Positions 50,646-60,902 of a stretch of 64,000 nucleotides of DNA are shown in pieces (position 1 is the first letter of the stretch; every line of letters begins with the position of its first letter). The stretch lies in the NCBI GenBank assembly GCA_027577595.1, contig JANBRJ010000026.1, positions 1 through 64,000 on the forward strand, written 5' to 3'. The translations under genes and the position numbers were made by a program. The notes under the pieces are model-generated. The model did no database searches. It had not been told where the DNA came from and saw nothing but the letters and a program-made list of their open reading frames with translations. The DNA comes from Coemansia sp. RSA 487. Lineage: Eukaryota; Kickxellomycota; Kickxellomycetes; Kickxellales; Kickxellaceae.

Positions 50646-52985
50646 ATGTATACTTCGGAGCCGTCACCTTCAAGCTCCAAACAGCCATCAGTGCCAGCAT
50701 CTACAGCTGCCATCGCCTCTGGAAGCGGCGATGGCAACGGCAAGAACAGCAGGGCGAGCGTAGAGTTTGTTCGCTGCTTGCGCAAAGCATTCGAGGATGC
50801 GTATGGACATCCTTCCTTGGTTTCAGCAACTGTGCGTCGCTGTAAGAACCCGGATCTGGTTAGTGTTGAATACACTACCATGCAGAGAGACTTTACTCGC
50901 GATTCTCGAAGGAAGGTGGCCCACAGCGCCGTTCTAAGCATCCAAGACGGGGAGCTGTCAAAGGTTGTCGTAAGAGCCCCCACTGATGCGACAGACGTAC
51001 AATCTTCGCTGCGCTCTCCCACAGACCCATCACTGGTGGCTGTTCTTCGCTCGCTAGCCGGCTCTAAGCGCGTTGTTGATATCTGGCGCGATGACACCTT
51101 GGTCAAGTGCATAGATGTCACCGACAAACATGGGGAATTCTACGGAGACTCGACGTTCGGGAGCTTGGCCTGGGCTAATGACAACAGCTGTATTGTGTAT
51201 TCTGCAGAGAGACCCGAGTATTCAAAGGCAAAGCCGGACAGTGCAAGCTTCATCAGCAATGAAGATGCAAGCGATGGTGAAATTACTGACGATATTACTG
51301 GAAGCGTTGGCGGGGTGGCAGACCCTCGTTTTTACGAAGCGGAAAGCGACTGGGGCGAGACGTTCAGCGGGAAGAGACCGCCTGCACTAATTGTCTTGGA
51401 TATCTTCTCTGCGGAAGCCAAGGTTCTCGCATCGTTAGACGGAATTACGCCAGGTCAGGTTCAGTTTCTTCCCGACAACAGCTATAGCAGCACTCCACGG
51501 ATAGTATTTACGGGGTATAAGCATACTGTTCGTAAATACGGAATCGTGTACTGCCAGAATCGTCCGTCCGGTATCTATGTTGCAGACCTGGGAGGCGAGG
51601 TCTGTGAATGCATCTACAGTGGTGCTGTGCGGTCACCGCGAGTCACCCCGTCTGGAAGGGGCGTTGTCTTTCTTTCAACGCTGCTTGGTGGACCCCACGC
51701 ATCCACATCAGAGATTGTGTACTATGATCTCGAGCGTCGTTCTTCTCGCGTGGTCGTTCCGATTGCGCGACATCCGCTGGATGGCCAGCAGAAGCTCGAG
51801 GGCACTTTGCTTCCTGATGGCTTTGTGGGAATTTATGCCAACCAGCTTCCGCTGAGTCCGTGGTTGCATGTAGACAGCATGCCTAAGCGAGATATTCTTG
51901 TGTTCACCTCTACATGGCGCAGCACCAGCGTCATCATGTCGCTAGATTTTGATGGGCAAAAGCTGGAGCTGCAATCGCCCATAGATAACATGTCTAGCAA
52001 CTCTGTTCTTGGCGCTAGTGGAGACCTTTTAGCTGGGGTGATATCAACGCCCGAAGAGCCAGGCCAGCTAATGGTTGGAGAGGCAAGGTTTGACAAGTCA
52101 CTTTCCAAAGTTCATGTGCAGTGGCATCGGAAACAGAGTCCATCTGCTCCAAAGCTCGCTTGGAAGATTGTGAAAGATACCTGCAGCACACAATCGGAGA
52201 GTATATTTGTATATCCCGTTGAGCCTAATCACGACACCCTGTATTTCTGGAGCAAAGGGGGCAAGGAGACAAGACCGCTTGTCGTATTTCCGCATGGAGG
52301 TCCACATGCTGCAACAACTCTTGACTACGACCCATTGGTTTCTGGCCTCGCAAGGCTTGGGTTTGGCGTTCTGTTGGTTAATTTTACTGGTTCGCTTGGG
52401 TTTGGCCAGGATGCGGTTTTTGCGCAGATTGGCAATATGGACACCTTGACTATCGACGAAATACAGAGAGCAGCCTCGCAGATTCACTCCCACAAGGAAG
52501 GTGACGCAAAGGCGACCGTATATCTTGGAGGCAGCTATTCCGGCTACACTGGCGCCTTGCTTGCTGGGTTGGTTCCTGGGTATTACCGAGGAATTGTTTT
52601 GCGCAACCCTGTTATAAATATCGGTGAGAACGCAGCAATGAGCGATATACCTGATTGGTGCTGGGCAGAGCTTGGGCTTGGTTATGACTTTGATTCACCG
52701 CCTGAGCTTGCTCCCAACTCATTTTCTCAAATGTGGCAAGCATCACCATCAAGGATGTCAGGAAATGTGCGTGATCCTCTGTTATTGCTGCTTGGTGCGC
52801 AGGACCGTCGCGTGCCGCCAGCTCAGTCTCTGTCTTACTATTATCGTCTGAAGGCAGCAAATGCGCCCGTTCAGTGCAAGGTATATCCAGGTGTCGGGCA
52901 TCCTCTGGACTCTGTTGAGGCTGAGCGCGACTCGTTTGTATCGATTGCTCGGTTTTATGCTTCGTCTCTGAAGAAACAGTGGTGA
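50646..52985 (+). CDS. APEH: Acylaminoacyl-peptidase-like S9 serine peptidase
   Basis: 779 residues from the ATG at 50646. A beta-propeller half (FTRDSRRKVAHSAVLSIQDG, STFGSLAWANDNSCIVYSAE, FYEAESDWGETFSGKRPPAL) precedes an alpha/beta hydrolase with oxyanion motif PLVVFPHGGPHAATT, then NFTGSLGFGQ. The nucleophile is Ser630 in GGSYSGY, the Asp is in LGAQDRRVP and the His in GVGHPLDS. SDWGE is a mark of acylpeptide hydrolases, which release N-acylated residues from peptides. An upstream in-frame ATG at 50496 would add 50 residues rich in Arg, Ser and Phe that could be an organelle presequence. Both starts are possible; there is no intron. Confidence 0.92.
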   Translation: MYTSEPSPSSSKQPSVPASTAAIASGSGDGNGKNSRASVEFVRCLRKAFEDAYGHPSLVSATVRRCKNPDLVSVEYTTMQRDFTRDSRRKVAHSAVLSIQDGELSKVVVRAPTDATDVQSSLRSPTDPSLVAVLRSLAGSKRVVDIWRDDTLVKCIDVTDKHGEFYGDSTFGSLAWANDNSCIVYSAERPEYSKAKPDSASFISNEDASDGEITDDITGSVGGVADPRFYEAESDWGETFSGKRPPALIVLDIFSAEAKVLASLDGITPGQVQFLPDNSYSSTPRIVFTGYKHTVRKYGIVYCQNRPSGIYVADLGGEVCECIYSGAVRSPRVTPSGRGVVFLSTLLGGPHASTSEIVYYDLERRSSRVVVPIARHPLDGQQKLEGTLLPDGFVGIYANQLPLSPWLHVDSMPKRDILVFTSTWRSTSVIMSLDFDGQKLELQSPIDNMSSNSVLGASGDLLAGVISTPEEPGQLMVGEARFDKSLSKVHVQWHRKQSPSAPKLAWKIVKDTCSTQSESIFVYPVEPNHDTLYFWSKGGKETRPLVVFPHGGPHAATTLDYDPLVSGLARLGFGVLLVNFTGSLGFGQDAVFAQIGNMDTLTIDEIQRAASQIHSHKEGDAKATVYLGGSYSGYTGALLAGLVPGYYRGIVLRNPVINIGENAAMSDIPDWCWAELGLGYDFDSPPELAPNSFSQMWQASPSRMSGNVRDPLLLLLGAQDRRVPPAQSLSYYYRLKAANAPVQCKVYPGVGHPLDSVEAERDSFVSIARFYASSLKKQW

Positions 52986-53137
52986 GTCGATGCTTTTTTC
53001 TGTGTAGCTTTGCTTAATGTCTTTATGGAACTATTCTAAAACGACTTGCAACATCCTTCCCTTATCATTTGTCTGGATTCTTGTAAACCATACACGACAT
53101 GACTTGTCCGCTGTCTACTAGAAAGCAAGTTATCAAA

Positions 53138-53159
53138 GAGAGGGATCAAGGTCCCTCTC
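53138..53159. repeat. Perfect 8-bp inverted repeat
   Basis: gagaggga and tccctctc with a 6-base loop, just left of the Tc1/mariner relic. It might be the remains of an element end or a terminator of the APEH transcript. Confidence 0.5.
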
Positions 53160-53219
53160 CTTGTGTAATAGCTGAACTTTTAGGCTAGCTTGTGCGAGCT
53201 GTGCGAGCCTTGATCAAGC

Positions 53220-53870
53220 ATTTCGATGAATGCGAGACAATGGGGCCTAAACCAAAGAGCAGGGGATCCAAGATCAACAAACAAACAGATCGTAATATAT
53301 TTGGATCTCGATATTTGTCGCCAGTATGTCGGAATGATTCCGAAAGATAAAGGCATCGTTTCCAGGGCAACAAGGAAGAAGTCATTTATTCCTGATGAAC
53401 AGGCAAAGGAGCAACTAGAGTTTGCCGGCGACCACATCAATTGGGACATTGGACAGGTGAAGTATCGTTTACAGCGAACACGCTGGCTGTTGTTTTCGGA
53501 TGAAATTCGGCGACTAGCAAGATATTAAAGGAAGCATAGAAGTATCAATCGGTGTTTTCGAAGACCAACAAACTACCAACATCTCCAAAGAATATTGTCA
53601 GCTGCAAGGCATTAAAAATCAACATGGCCAGCGAATTCTCCTGAGCTCAGCCCGATTGAAAATGCGTGGGAACTTTTGAAGCACAGGTTTTCCAAGCAGT
53701 TAACAAGATACTCGACGCGCAATGACAAGGAGGCACTTCACAAACCCTGGAATAACATATATGTGAAGAATATCAACAAACTAATCGAAGGCAGGTCTAA
53801 GCGCATGAAGATGGCCATTCAAAAAAGATCAAATGGCAAAAACATTGGCTCCCCACTGTGATATCGCTCA
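53220..53870 (+). mobile_element. Degenerate Tc1/mariner DNA transposon
   Basis: Transposase fragments lie in order on the plus strand. GPKPKSRGSKINKQTDRNI near 53243-53300 matches the linker after the DNA-binding domain. KKSFIPDEQAKEQLEFAGDH, INWDIGQVKY and LFSDEIRRLARY (53370-53527) match the conserved lead-in and first catalytic Asp. SPELSPIENAWELLKHRFSK (from about 53640) is the third catalytic region, with Glu in PIENAWE. The N-terminal helix-turn-helix is missing, the middle including the second Asp is lost or unreadable, and the reading frame shifts at least twice with several stops. It is inactive. Terminal inverted repeats were not recognised by eye. Confidence 0.85.
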
Positions 53871-54605
53871 TACGGAAAGCTCACCGGCTGTTCTAGCCAG
53901 CACACCATTCATCACCAGATGCTAGCTCAGTAGCTGTGTTCTGTAGGCATTGCTTTTTTTATCATACTTTTGAACAGCTAAGATTGTGGTGTTTGTGTGG
54001 TTGTCTTGGGTAGACTCTGCCAGATCGTTTACTCTAGGCTTCCTATCACTTTTCTTGGACTTTGGTTTCATACAATAACATTTGTGCTATTTCCAATTGT
54101 TTACAGCCACGCTGCTTGTTGTGTTTTTGCTGTACTACGATCAAAAGCAACATTTGCGACACTTACACGCCACAATAGGCTGCTTTGGCCACTGTGTTGC
54201 AGGTTCAAACACGATTTATATATTATACGCGGAAAAACATTTGCTAACCACTGTAATATTGGTTTTTAATATTAAGAAATTGGTATAGCCACGAAGTGGC
54301 TACTCGGTTACAAGAACAGGCTATCTGCTTGGCTTACATGCCCAATTCCAGCCATCGATGAAGACTGCAACAACACATGTAGATTAGTACATCTGAAGTA
54401 ATTGGTGCAAGTGCGTTGTTCTTTGCGAGTGTGGCTTTGGCTATTGGGGGGGTTTTGCATTTAAAAAAAGTTCAAATCCAGCTAAATATATTCTTTTCTT
54501 CTTGAAACTGCTGAATAATTTCGTTATAATTCTCGCTCTTTCATTTTTACTCTTACGAAAACCTTCAGATACAATCCTTGTGGATAGTTCCCTTAACAAA
54601 GAAAG
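53871..54605. other. Intergenic flank of the Tc1 relic
   Basis: 735 bases, no gene supported. A box-B-like gttcaaatcc at about 54470 lacks a pairing T arm and is not a tRNA. It probably includes the promoter of the cysteine-rich gene. Confidence 0.45.
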
Positions 54606-54974
54606 ATGCTGCGCAGCCATTTCGGATCTTTGCTTTTTGTGGTGACCACCCTCTTGCCTTATATGGCTAGTGGCAGTCCAAGTCCTGCTCCTGCTGACAA
54701 AAACGCAGCCACTACATCGTCAGCACCTGAGGCTGGTGTATGTCCTGATCCAAGCAAGTGCTACCACGATATCATTAGCCCTGTCTGTAAACCAGGTGAG
54801 CTGTGTCCTCAATGGCAACGTCCGGTGGTGGCATGCTCATGGAAGTGTGATGGTGGTAACCCACCTTTGGGATGCACTAGACGTTGCAAGCCATGCAAGG
54901 AAGAGGTCTGTGCTCTTATTTGCGATTGCGAAATTGTTTGTCCAGTACCTGGACCATGCAAAGCAAACAAGTAA
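54606..54974 (+). CDS. Secreted cysteine-rich protein, orphan
   Basis: 122 residues. A signal peptide is evident (MLRSHFGSLLFVVTTLLPYM), then a Pro/Ala/Ser/Thr stretch to about residue 45, then a dense cysteine domain with 14 Cys in about 75 residues: VCPDPSKCYHDIISPVCKPG, LGCTRRCKPCKEEVCALICD, CEIVCPVPGPC. The even number and tight spacing suggest seven disulfides. No known toxin, hydrophobin or chitin-binding signature fits (spacing differs). It is likely an exported, protease-stable protein, wall-associated or effector-like. It sits alone between a transposon relic and a KH protein gene. Intact, intronless. Confidence 0.8.
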   Translation: MLRSHFGSLLFVVTTLLPYMASGSPSPAPADKNAATTSSAPEAGVCPDPSKCYHDIISPVCKPGELCPQWQRPVVACSWKCDGGNPPLGCTRRCKPCKEEVCALICDCEIVCPVPGPCKANK

Positions 54975-55307
54975 AAAAAGTCTCACAGGCAGTTTATATG
55001 GTCCGTAGTTACTTTTTACAGGCGGCTTTATAACCACAAGATGACATAAAACTTAGTTTTTACTACTGTTCGAAAAGAAAATATTGTGTTAGTAAAACAT
55101 TCCAGAAAAACAATTTTCGCAGTCTTGTTGCATGTGGTTTTATACACTTACTCAGAAAATTCCCTTCACAAAAGCAAACACAGCACGGGGGTTGTATTTA
55201 TACAAACCTCCCTTAATAAGGAATAAGAAAGTAAAGAAATGGAGAAACGATAGAAAAAAGGAGAAAGCCTCCTCTCATTAAAACTCATGTAAGCAAGAAA
55301 AGCCATC
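54975..55307. other. Convergent intergenic region
   Basis: 333 A/T-rich bases between two 3' ends. No gene seen. Confidence 0.5.
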
Positions 55308-56639
55308 TTACTCCTCAGCAATGATGTGCTCGTTGATGGACTCGAGAGTTGCCATGATGTGGGCATTTGCCATACGGAGCTCGCGTTCGGCCTCCAGCTG
55401 GCCGTAAAGAAGATAGAGAGCCTTCTCGTTGCATTCAGGTGTGCCTCTGATAGTGAAAAGACGCTCGCCACCCTCGCTCTCCGAAGCTTTGGCAATGGAA
55501 ATGCGCGAGCCCGACAGGCGGCGGATTTCCGAGATGCGTGCGCCACGCTTTCCAATGATGCAACCGACCATGTCGCATGGGATGGCGATCTCTTGCGTGC
55601 GGATATTGGCCAGGGCTATGGTGGGATCTATTCCACGTTGCGCCTGGATGCTGACGGACTGGGACCGCAAACGGGCACTGGCAATCGCCGCAGCACTGGG
55701 CATGCCGTTAGGCGGGGTGACGGAGCCGGCGGTGTCGCGCGTCTCTGGGAAGGCAACGGTGGGGCGCGGGGGCATGGGGATCGACGAAGTTAAGAAGTCG
55801 CTTGGGTTGGTGGTGCGTGTAACAGAGACGGTGTGCGAGCGGTGGCGGTGCAGCGCTGCAGCGATTGCAGCAGAGTTGGGCGACAGAGGGACCTCGGCTA
55901 CGCGGTCGGTGTCGGCGTGGGTAAAGTCGATCGAGGCGCGCACGTTGTTGACATATGGGTTGGAGGTCGATGAGACGGTGGGGACGCGAGTGGCTGGGTT
56001 GTAGAGGACAGTGCCGCTTCCGCGCTCCCAGTCTTCAATGAGGCACTTGCCGATCTCCTCGATGGCGATGCGGATGCCCTCGACGCTACCACGCAGCTCC
56101 ACAACGCGCTCAGTGGACTGGGGAAGCATCTCTTTGGTGGCGACGACACGAGTACCAGCCATGTCCTGGATGCGCTTGATCTTGATGCCCTGGCGCCCGA
56201 TGATGGTGCCCATCAGGTTGTGGGAAATCAGAACGCGCACGATGGTGTGGGTGGGCGGCAGCGGTTGCTGGAGGCTAGAGCTGGCAGCAACAGCAAGGGG
56301 GTTTTCAACTAGGGTCTGGGCAACGAGCTGGTAGGCGTGGGCAACATTCGGCAGAAAGCCGGTTACCGAGAGGACACGGTCATGGACGCCCGGCACGACC
56401 TTGGAGACACCCGCCTTGACGTTGGCGGCGTCGCGCAGGTCGGCGACGTTCCTACCGCCTTTTCCGATGATGACGCCGGCTTCCTTGGTCGACACAAGGG
56501 CGCGCAGGGTAAGTTGGCTGTCGTGGATGGACGGAGGGTTGTTGGCCGTCCTGGTCAGGTCGGCGGTAGACGAGGAAGGGCTGTCGGCCTCTGAGCTGCT
56601 GTTGGTGGGCTCGGGGAAAGGCGCCTTCTGAAGAGGGAA

Positions 56640-56670
<31 letters not shown>

Positions 56671-56723
56671 ATGGGGGTAAAGGCGTTGGCGGGGGATTCG
56701 GTGCCTTCAACGTAGTGCGACAT
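55308..56723 (-). CDS. Triple-KH RNA-binding protein (PCBP/Nova/Hek2-like)
   Basis: 471 residues from the ATG at 56723. Three KH domains each keep the GxxG loop: KH1 ALVSTKEAGVIIGKGGRNVA (about residues 72-91), KH2 LISHNLMGTIIGRQGIKIKR, and KH3 IPCDMVGCIIGKRGARISEI near the C-terminus, which ends NAHIMATLESINEHIIAEE. The spacing (two KH close together, a long linker, then KH3) is that of poly(C)-binding and Nova/Hek2/Rnc1 proteins that control mRNA stability, localisation or splicing. An (Asn-Gly)n tract from a short DNA repeat lies near the N-terminus. A 5'-UTR intron of 346 bases (57083..56738, gtaagt...actatag) is likely because the frame upstream has no good start. Confidence 0.93.
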
Positions 56724-57792
56724 TCTCAGAGGGCTGGCTATAGTTAGGTAGAAGGGAGGAGGATAAAAGAGGCAGTGAGCATTATTAGTGCTGCAGCAGG
56801 CGATCTGAGAAACAAACATACCAGAGGAAGGGGACAAAGAACATTGCACAAAGAGAGCCAAGCAAGCACGCATACAAACAAACAAAATTGCGCTTGGTGG
56901 TGGGTGGGCGGGGGAGAGGGGGAGAGCAACAACGCAGTAGCTCTCCCTTTGTCTGCCAAGTGCCGAGGAGTATGCCGCAGCTGGACGCGTTGCTGTAAAG
57001 ATCTTTGCAGACAAGGAGGGTATTTGGCAGAGAACACCCAGCGGCGTGCTGGAAAAATTACTGTGCTGAAGAAGATAACTTACGGTTGAAAAGGACAGGA
57101 GACGGAAGTCGAGAGGAGCTAGGAAAACCGGCCTAGACGAGTTTACAGAACAGAAGGGCAAAAGAACAGAGCGAGTCAGGAGAGCAGACCTGAATCAGCA
57201 GAGCTTGAGGGAGGGCTGCAAATATGCGTGTGCAAGGGCAATGCAGAGAAACCAAAAAGGCGGTGTGGGAGCAAAGAAGGAGCGAATTGCGATGATTGCG
57301 GATTGCAAATGAGAAAATGAGAGAGAAAAAGAACCCAACGAGCAGAGCTGGCAGCTATAACTGAGATTGAATGAAGAGGAGGCGATGGCGAGAAGAGATG
57401 GGCGGAAGGCAAAGAGTTAAGCGACTATAATTACAAAGTCGGAAGAGGAAAAGGTTAAAGGTGAGGAAAAAAAGGAAAAAGAGAAAGTACACGCCAAGGC
57501 AAAACGTGCTTTGCACAAGGTCGTTTTGGAAGAGAAAAATATCCTCTTGTCCAAGTGCCTTTTCCTTTTTGCTCTTTGTACAGCACTTCCCCTCCCTGCC
57601 CCCAGCTGCTGTGCTGCCAAACGCTTTTGCAGGTGTGCGCCTCCGCCACAGGGGGAGCAAGAGCAAGGGCTTCTCACAGCCACCGCCCAAGCAGACGGCT
57701 GGGCGTTTGGGGCTGCGGCAGCTCTTTCTCCTCCCGTTGCCTCGCATACGCAGAACCCGCAGAACCCGCAGAACCCGCCCAAATCACACCGC
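56724..57792. other. Divergent region KH protein / hydrolase, with 5'-UTR intron
   Basis: 1069 bases. It holds the likely KH-gene 5'-UTR intron and, just before the hydrolase ATG, three tandem copies of cagaacccg at about 57750-57776. Frames here are G/C-driven and unconvincing. Confidence 0.5.
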
Positions 57793-58749
57793 ATGCCGGC
57801 CGACTCGCTCGACATCCCCTGCTTCGTGCCCTCGCGCCTCGATGGTCGCGCACTTGAGGTCCTCATCACCGTCAGCTCGGCTCCCTCTGCGGCTGCCAGG
57901 GGCCGCGCTGTCGTCTACGTGCATCCGTACCCGCCGCTTGGCGGGCAGTTCCGGAACAACGTCGTCCATGAGCTGCGGTCCCGTCTCGACCGGTGCGCGG
58001 CGGTCTCCGTCGCCCTCAACCTCCGCGGCGCCGGCAGCTCCGAAGGCAAGACATCGTGGACCGGTCTCGCAGAACACGAGGACCTCTGCTCTGTCCTAGA
58101 CATGCTGCGCTCCAGGAGCCTGCAGCTCCACTCGCGCCACCACTCTCCCGCAGACCGCAGACTGCTGCTGCTCCGAATGCAGGCTCGCGGCCACCTTCCA
58201 CAAGACGCTGACGTCGACCGCCTGGACAGCGTACCACTGCCGTCGGTCTCGCATACGCTTCTGTGCGGCTACAGCTACGGCTCGGTCATCGCTGCATCGG
58301 TCTGCGCCGCTGACTACGCCTCGCTAGGCGTCGACTATGCGTACATCAGCTTCCCATACAGTGTCCTTTGGGTCCTGGTGATGCACAAGCGCTCGTGGTA
58401 TCTGGGTCGCATCGCCGCCACTGTCGCCGATGCTGCTGTTGCCTTTGCCGGGCGCCAGGCGCTGCACCCTGACGCAACCGCCGCAGCCACCCATATCCCG
58501 CGCACTATCTTCATATCCGGCACGTCCGACACCTTCACATCCCTGTCGGCCTACAACAAGTGGTGGGAGCAGATCCAGGCCAGGTCCATTCTTGCGCTGC
58601 AGGCCGTACAGCCTCCCGTCGCTCCCGACGCTGCCATCCACGCCGCCGAGAAGGCCCTGACGCTTGTGCGCGTCCAGAATGCAGACCATGCGTGGCTACG
58701 GCGCGAGTGCGAGATATCCGATGCAATCGAGGCCTGGTGGTGGCAGTAG
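57793..58749 (+). CDS. Alpha/beta hydrolase
   Basis: 318 residues from the ATG at 57793. The order is a first strand with AVVYVHPYPPLGGQF (HP oxyanion loop), LNLRGAGSSEGKTSWTG, the nucleophile elbow LCGYSYGSVIAA with Ser in G-Y-S-Y-G, FISGTSDTFTS with the Asp, and NADHAWLRRE with the His. All parts of the triad are visible, so it is likely an active esterase or lipase-like enzyme; the substrate is unknown. This fits a fungal group of small cytosolic alpha/beta hydrolases. The reading frame is open upstream to 57511 but without ATG. It is G/C-rich and converges with VPS36, 159 bases away. Confidence 0.88.
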   Translation: MPADSLDIPCFVPSRLDGRALEVLITVSSAPSAAARGRAVVYVHPYPPLGGQFRNNVVHELRSRLDRCAAVSVALNLRGAGSSEGKTSWTGLAEHEDLCSVLDMLRSRSLQLHSRHHSPADRRLLLLRMQARGHLPQDADVDRLDSVPLPSVSHTLLCGYSYGSVIAASVCAADYASLGVDYAYISFPYSVLWVLVMHKRSWYLGRIAATVADAAVAFAGRQALHPDATAAATHIPRTIFISGTSDTFTSLSAYNKWWEQIQARSILALQAVQPPVAPDAAIHAAEKALTLVRVQNADHAWLRRECEISDAIEAWWWQ

Positions 58750-58908
58750 CAGAGACCCTCCCCTGGCTGAACGGCTCTGCTACTGCTGCTGCCCGCCCCT
58801 CCTGCTCCTCCAGATATCACCGACAATGGAGCTGTCTTCAATCAACACTCTGTTTTAGAAACATGCTCAAAATCAAATAAAATTAACCCTGCTTCTTGTT
58901 CTCCCAGA

Positions 58909-60648
58909 TCAAATGATGTGCCATTGCTCGTCAGCTAACGGTGGCTGGCAAACAAATATGTTGCTATAGTACCGCACGCCCTCCACACTTTCGTCTCGAC
59001 ACACCTGCGCCGCCTGCTCGCAGATCCACAGCCGCTCCTCTGCAAGCGTTAGCGGGCAGTCTTCAATAGCTGCCACGTCGCTAGCCGTCACTGGCCCAAA
59101 GCTCTGGATGTACCGCTTGACCCTGCTGATTATAAGCGCATCGTTCGCTGAGCTCGAGTCCTCAATGGCAAGCAGCCCGCTTGGGTACTCGCGCAGGCGC
59201 AGCAGAAGCCTCAGTGGCGCAAACTTGCTGCATGCCTGCGCAAAGTCTGACGGATACACAAGCGAGAACTCGCGTGCGCGGTTGTACAGGCAGTACGCAT
59301 CAACAAGCGCAACCGTGCCACCGCACTTGTCGACGTAGTTCTCCAGAAAGTCGCACAGCTCGCGCGCCAGCTCCTCGTGGAATGCCGCGCCGGCCGTATC
59401 CTTTGTGACGGGGCTGTCTATGCCCAGATCCAGCAGGTACTGCCGGAATGCGTTGGCACGTTCGGCAGTATCCTCGTCGCTTTCGCCGCCTCCCCTAGCG
59501 CGCAGCTTGCTGGCTGCCGGCGAGTTCAGCTGCGTGGCTATCTGCTCCGCCATCCCCACAATCTCGTTTGCCATGGCTGTCAACGCATCGAGGTCCGAAA
59601 ACGCAGATCGTAGCGTCGCATCACGTGCACGCTCGGTCTCATGCGCCGTGCTCACCAGCGTCGAGATCCCACCGCCTGTGGGTCTGCTGTCTCTTGTATG
59701 TTGCGGCGCGTGTGCCGACTGAGCTGTGGTGCCTTGTGCTGCAAACGCCGGGTCCATACCTACCACCAGCCATGTAGATGAGTTCACTGCGCTCTTTAGC
59801 GAAGAGTAGAACGAAGATGACCCCCCGCCTCTAAATGACAGCTTAATGAAATCGGCGCTGCTGGCTCCCCCGCCTCTCGCCTCCTCTTCTGCGTACGGGG
59901 GCACTGGTGGGTCCTGGTCCATGATACCTCCAACCCCGGTGCTGCCGCCAGCATGCTGCTCTGTGGCCTGTGGCAGAAGCTCGGCGTCGCACATTTCACA
60001 TCTGGCCATGCTGTTGTGGTTGTCGAATGTGCAGACAGGACACCGTGTGGCCTGCTCCTTGCTCTTTGCTATTGCCATTTCTAGCTCCTTGTTATCTTCA
60101 ACCGGAATTGCACTTGCCTGACGCGGCACCCCACATAGTGCACATTTGGCCATATCGCCTTTGTTGACATTCTCGCATATCGAACACATCCAGTCGTTGA
60201 CGCCTGAGCCTGAGCCCGAACCCAGTGCCGTCTGCGGACGCGCAAATCTGTCGGAGCTCTGCGCTGTTTCCAGTGAAAGACTGCTGTAGGGACTGACCCA
60301 CGCGTACTTTCGGCTCTCTGCCTGCGTCTGCTGTGATTCAGATCCCCTTCTATTGCTCGTTCTAGTAACTGGTCGGAGGCTCAGTATTATTTTCCCAGAA
60401 GAATACAGAAACCCGCTGTGCAACGTGCACTTTTGTACATGCGACAAATGCAGCTCTACCGATCTTTCATGCGGAGTTTGCTGGTCGACGTAGACAAGAC
60501 GTTGGTTCGTTAGGTACAGTGTTCCGTTGTCATGCTCTTCGTCTCGCAGGTCGCCTTTGTAGAGCCCAACTTTGGCTTGGATGCATAATATCTTCTCTCC
60601 GCTGTCTAGCAAGGGACGCAGAGTGGGCGCAATCTCGACAGGCTCCAT
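58909..60648 (-). CDS. VPS36: ESCRT-II subunit Vps36
   Basis: 579 residues from the ATG at 60648. The N-terminal GLUE (split PH) domain includes CIQAKVGLYKGDLRDEEHDN, GTLYLTNQRLVYVDQQTPHE and later FIKLSFRGGGSSSFYSSLKS. Two NZF zinc fingers are inserted in it: MCSICENVNKGDMAKCALCG and CPVCTFDNHNSMARCEMCDA, each C-x2-C...C-x2-C. The EAP30-type winged-helix half follows (LGIDSPVTKDTAGAAFHEEL, ALVDAYCLYNRARE, RVKRYIQSFGPVTASDVAAI). Vps36 binds phosphoinositides and ubiquitinated cargo at endosomes. Two NZFs is the yeast arrangement; animals have lost them. It is divergent from the transcription factor. Confidence 0.96.
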   Translation of the reverse strand: MEPVEIAPTLRPLLDSGEKILCIQAKVGLYKGDLRDEEHDNGTLYLTNQRLVYVDQQTPHERSVELHLSHVQKCTLHSGFLYSSGKIILSLRPVTRTSNRRGSESQQTQAESRKYAWVSPYSSLSLETAQSSDRFARPQTALGSGSGSGVNDWMCSICENVNKGDMAKCALCGVPRQASAIPVEDNKELEMAIAKSKEQATRCPVCTFDNHNSMARCEMCDAELLPQATEQHAGGSTGVGGIMDQDPPVPPYAEEEARGGGASSADFIKLSFRGGGSSSFYSSLKSAVNSSTWLVVGMDPAFAAQGTTAQSAHAPQHTRDSRPTGGGISTLVSTAHETERARDATLRSAFSDLDALTAMANEIVGMAEQIATQLNSPAASKLRARGGGESDEDTAERANAFRQYLLDLGIDSPVTKDTAGAAFHEELARELCDFLENYVDKCGGTVALVDAYCLYNRAREFSLVYPSDFAQACSKFAPLRLLLRLREYPSGLLAIEDSSSANDALIISRVKRYIQSFGPVTASDVAAIEDCPLTLAEERLWICEQAAQVCRDESVEGVRYYSNIFVCQPPLADEQWHII

Positions 60649-60902
60649 CAAGTAAAAGAGTCGGAATAAATGAGCTTCTATATGTGAATATAAATATAAT
60701 ATACAAATTGACAAATTAAAAGGAAAAAAGGCGACAAAAGGGTACTTGAACCTCTTTTGTGGTTGGTTCGATTTTGCTGCGCTTTTCTCCTCCACTTTTT
60801 TTCACAACTTTATCTTTTTAAAACCTTCAAAATATTACTATTGTTAACTTTATTTGCTTTTATTTTGTTTCTACACGCTACCTGCCCTGTGTTATATTGC
60901 CA

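Noticed and set aside
54421-54500. tRNA-like box B gttcaaatcc
   Set aside because: No pairing T arm, acceptor stem or proper box A.
57511-57792. Open frame upstream of the alpha/beta hydrolase
   Set aside because: No ATG; Cys/Pro/Ala-rich read-through of G/C-rich DNA. The ATG at 57793 is used instead.
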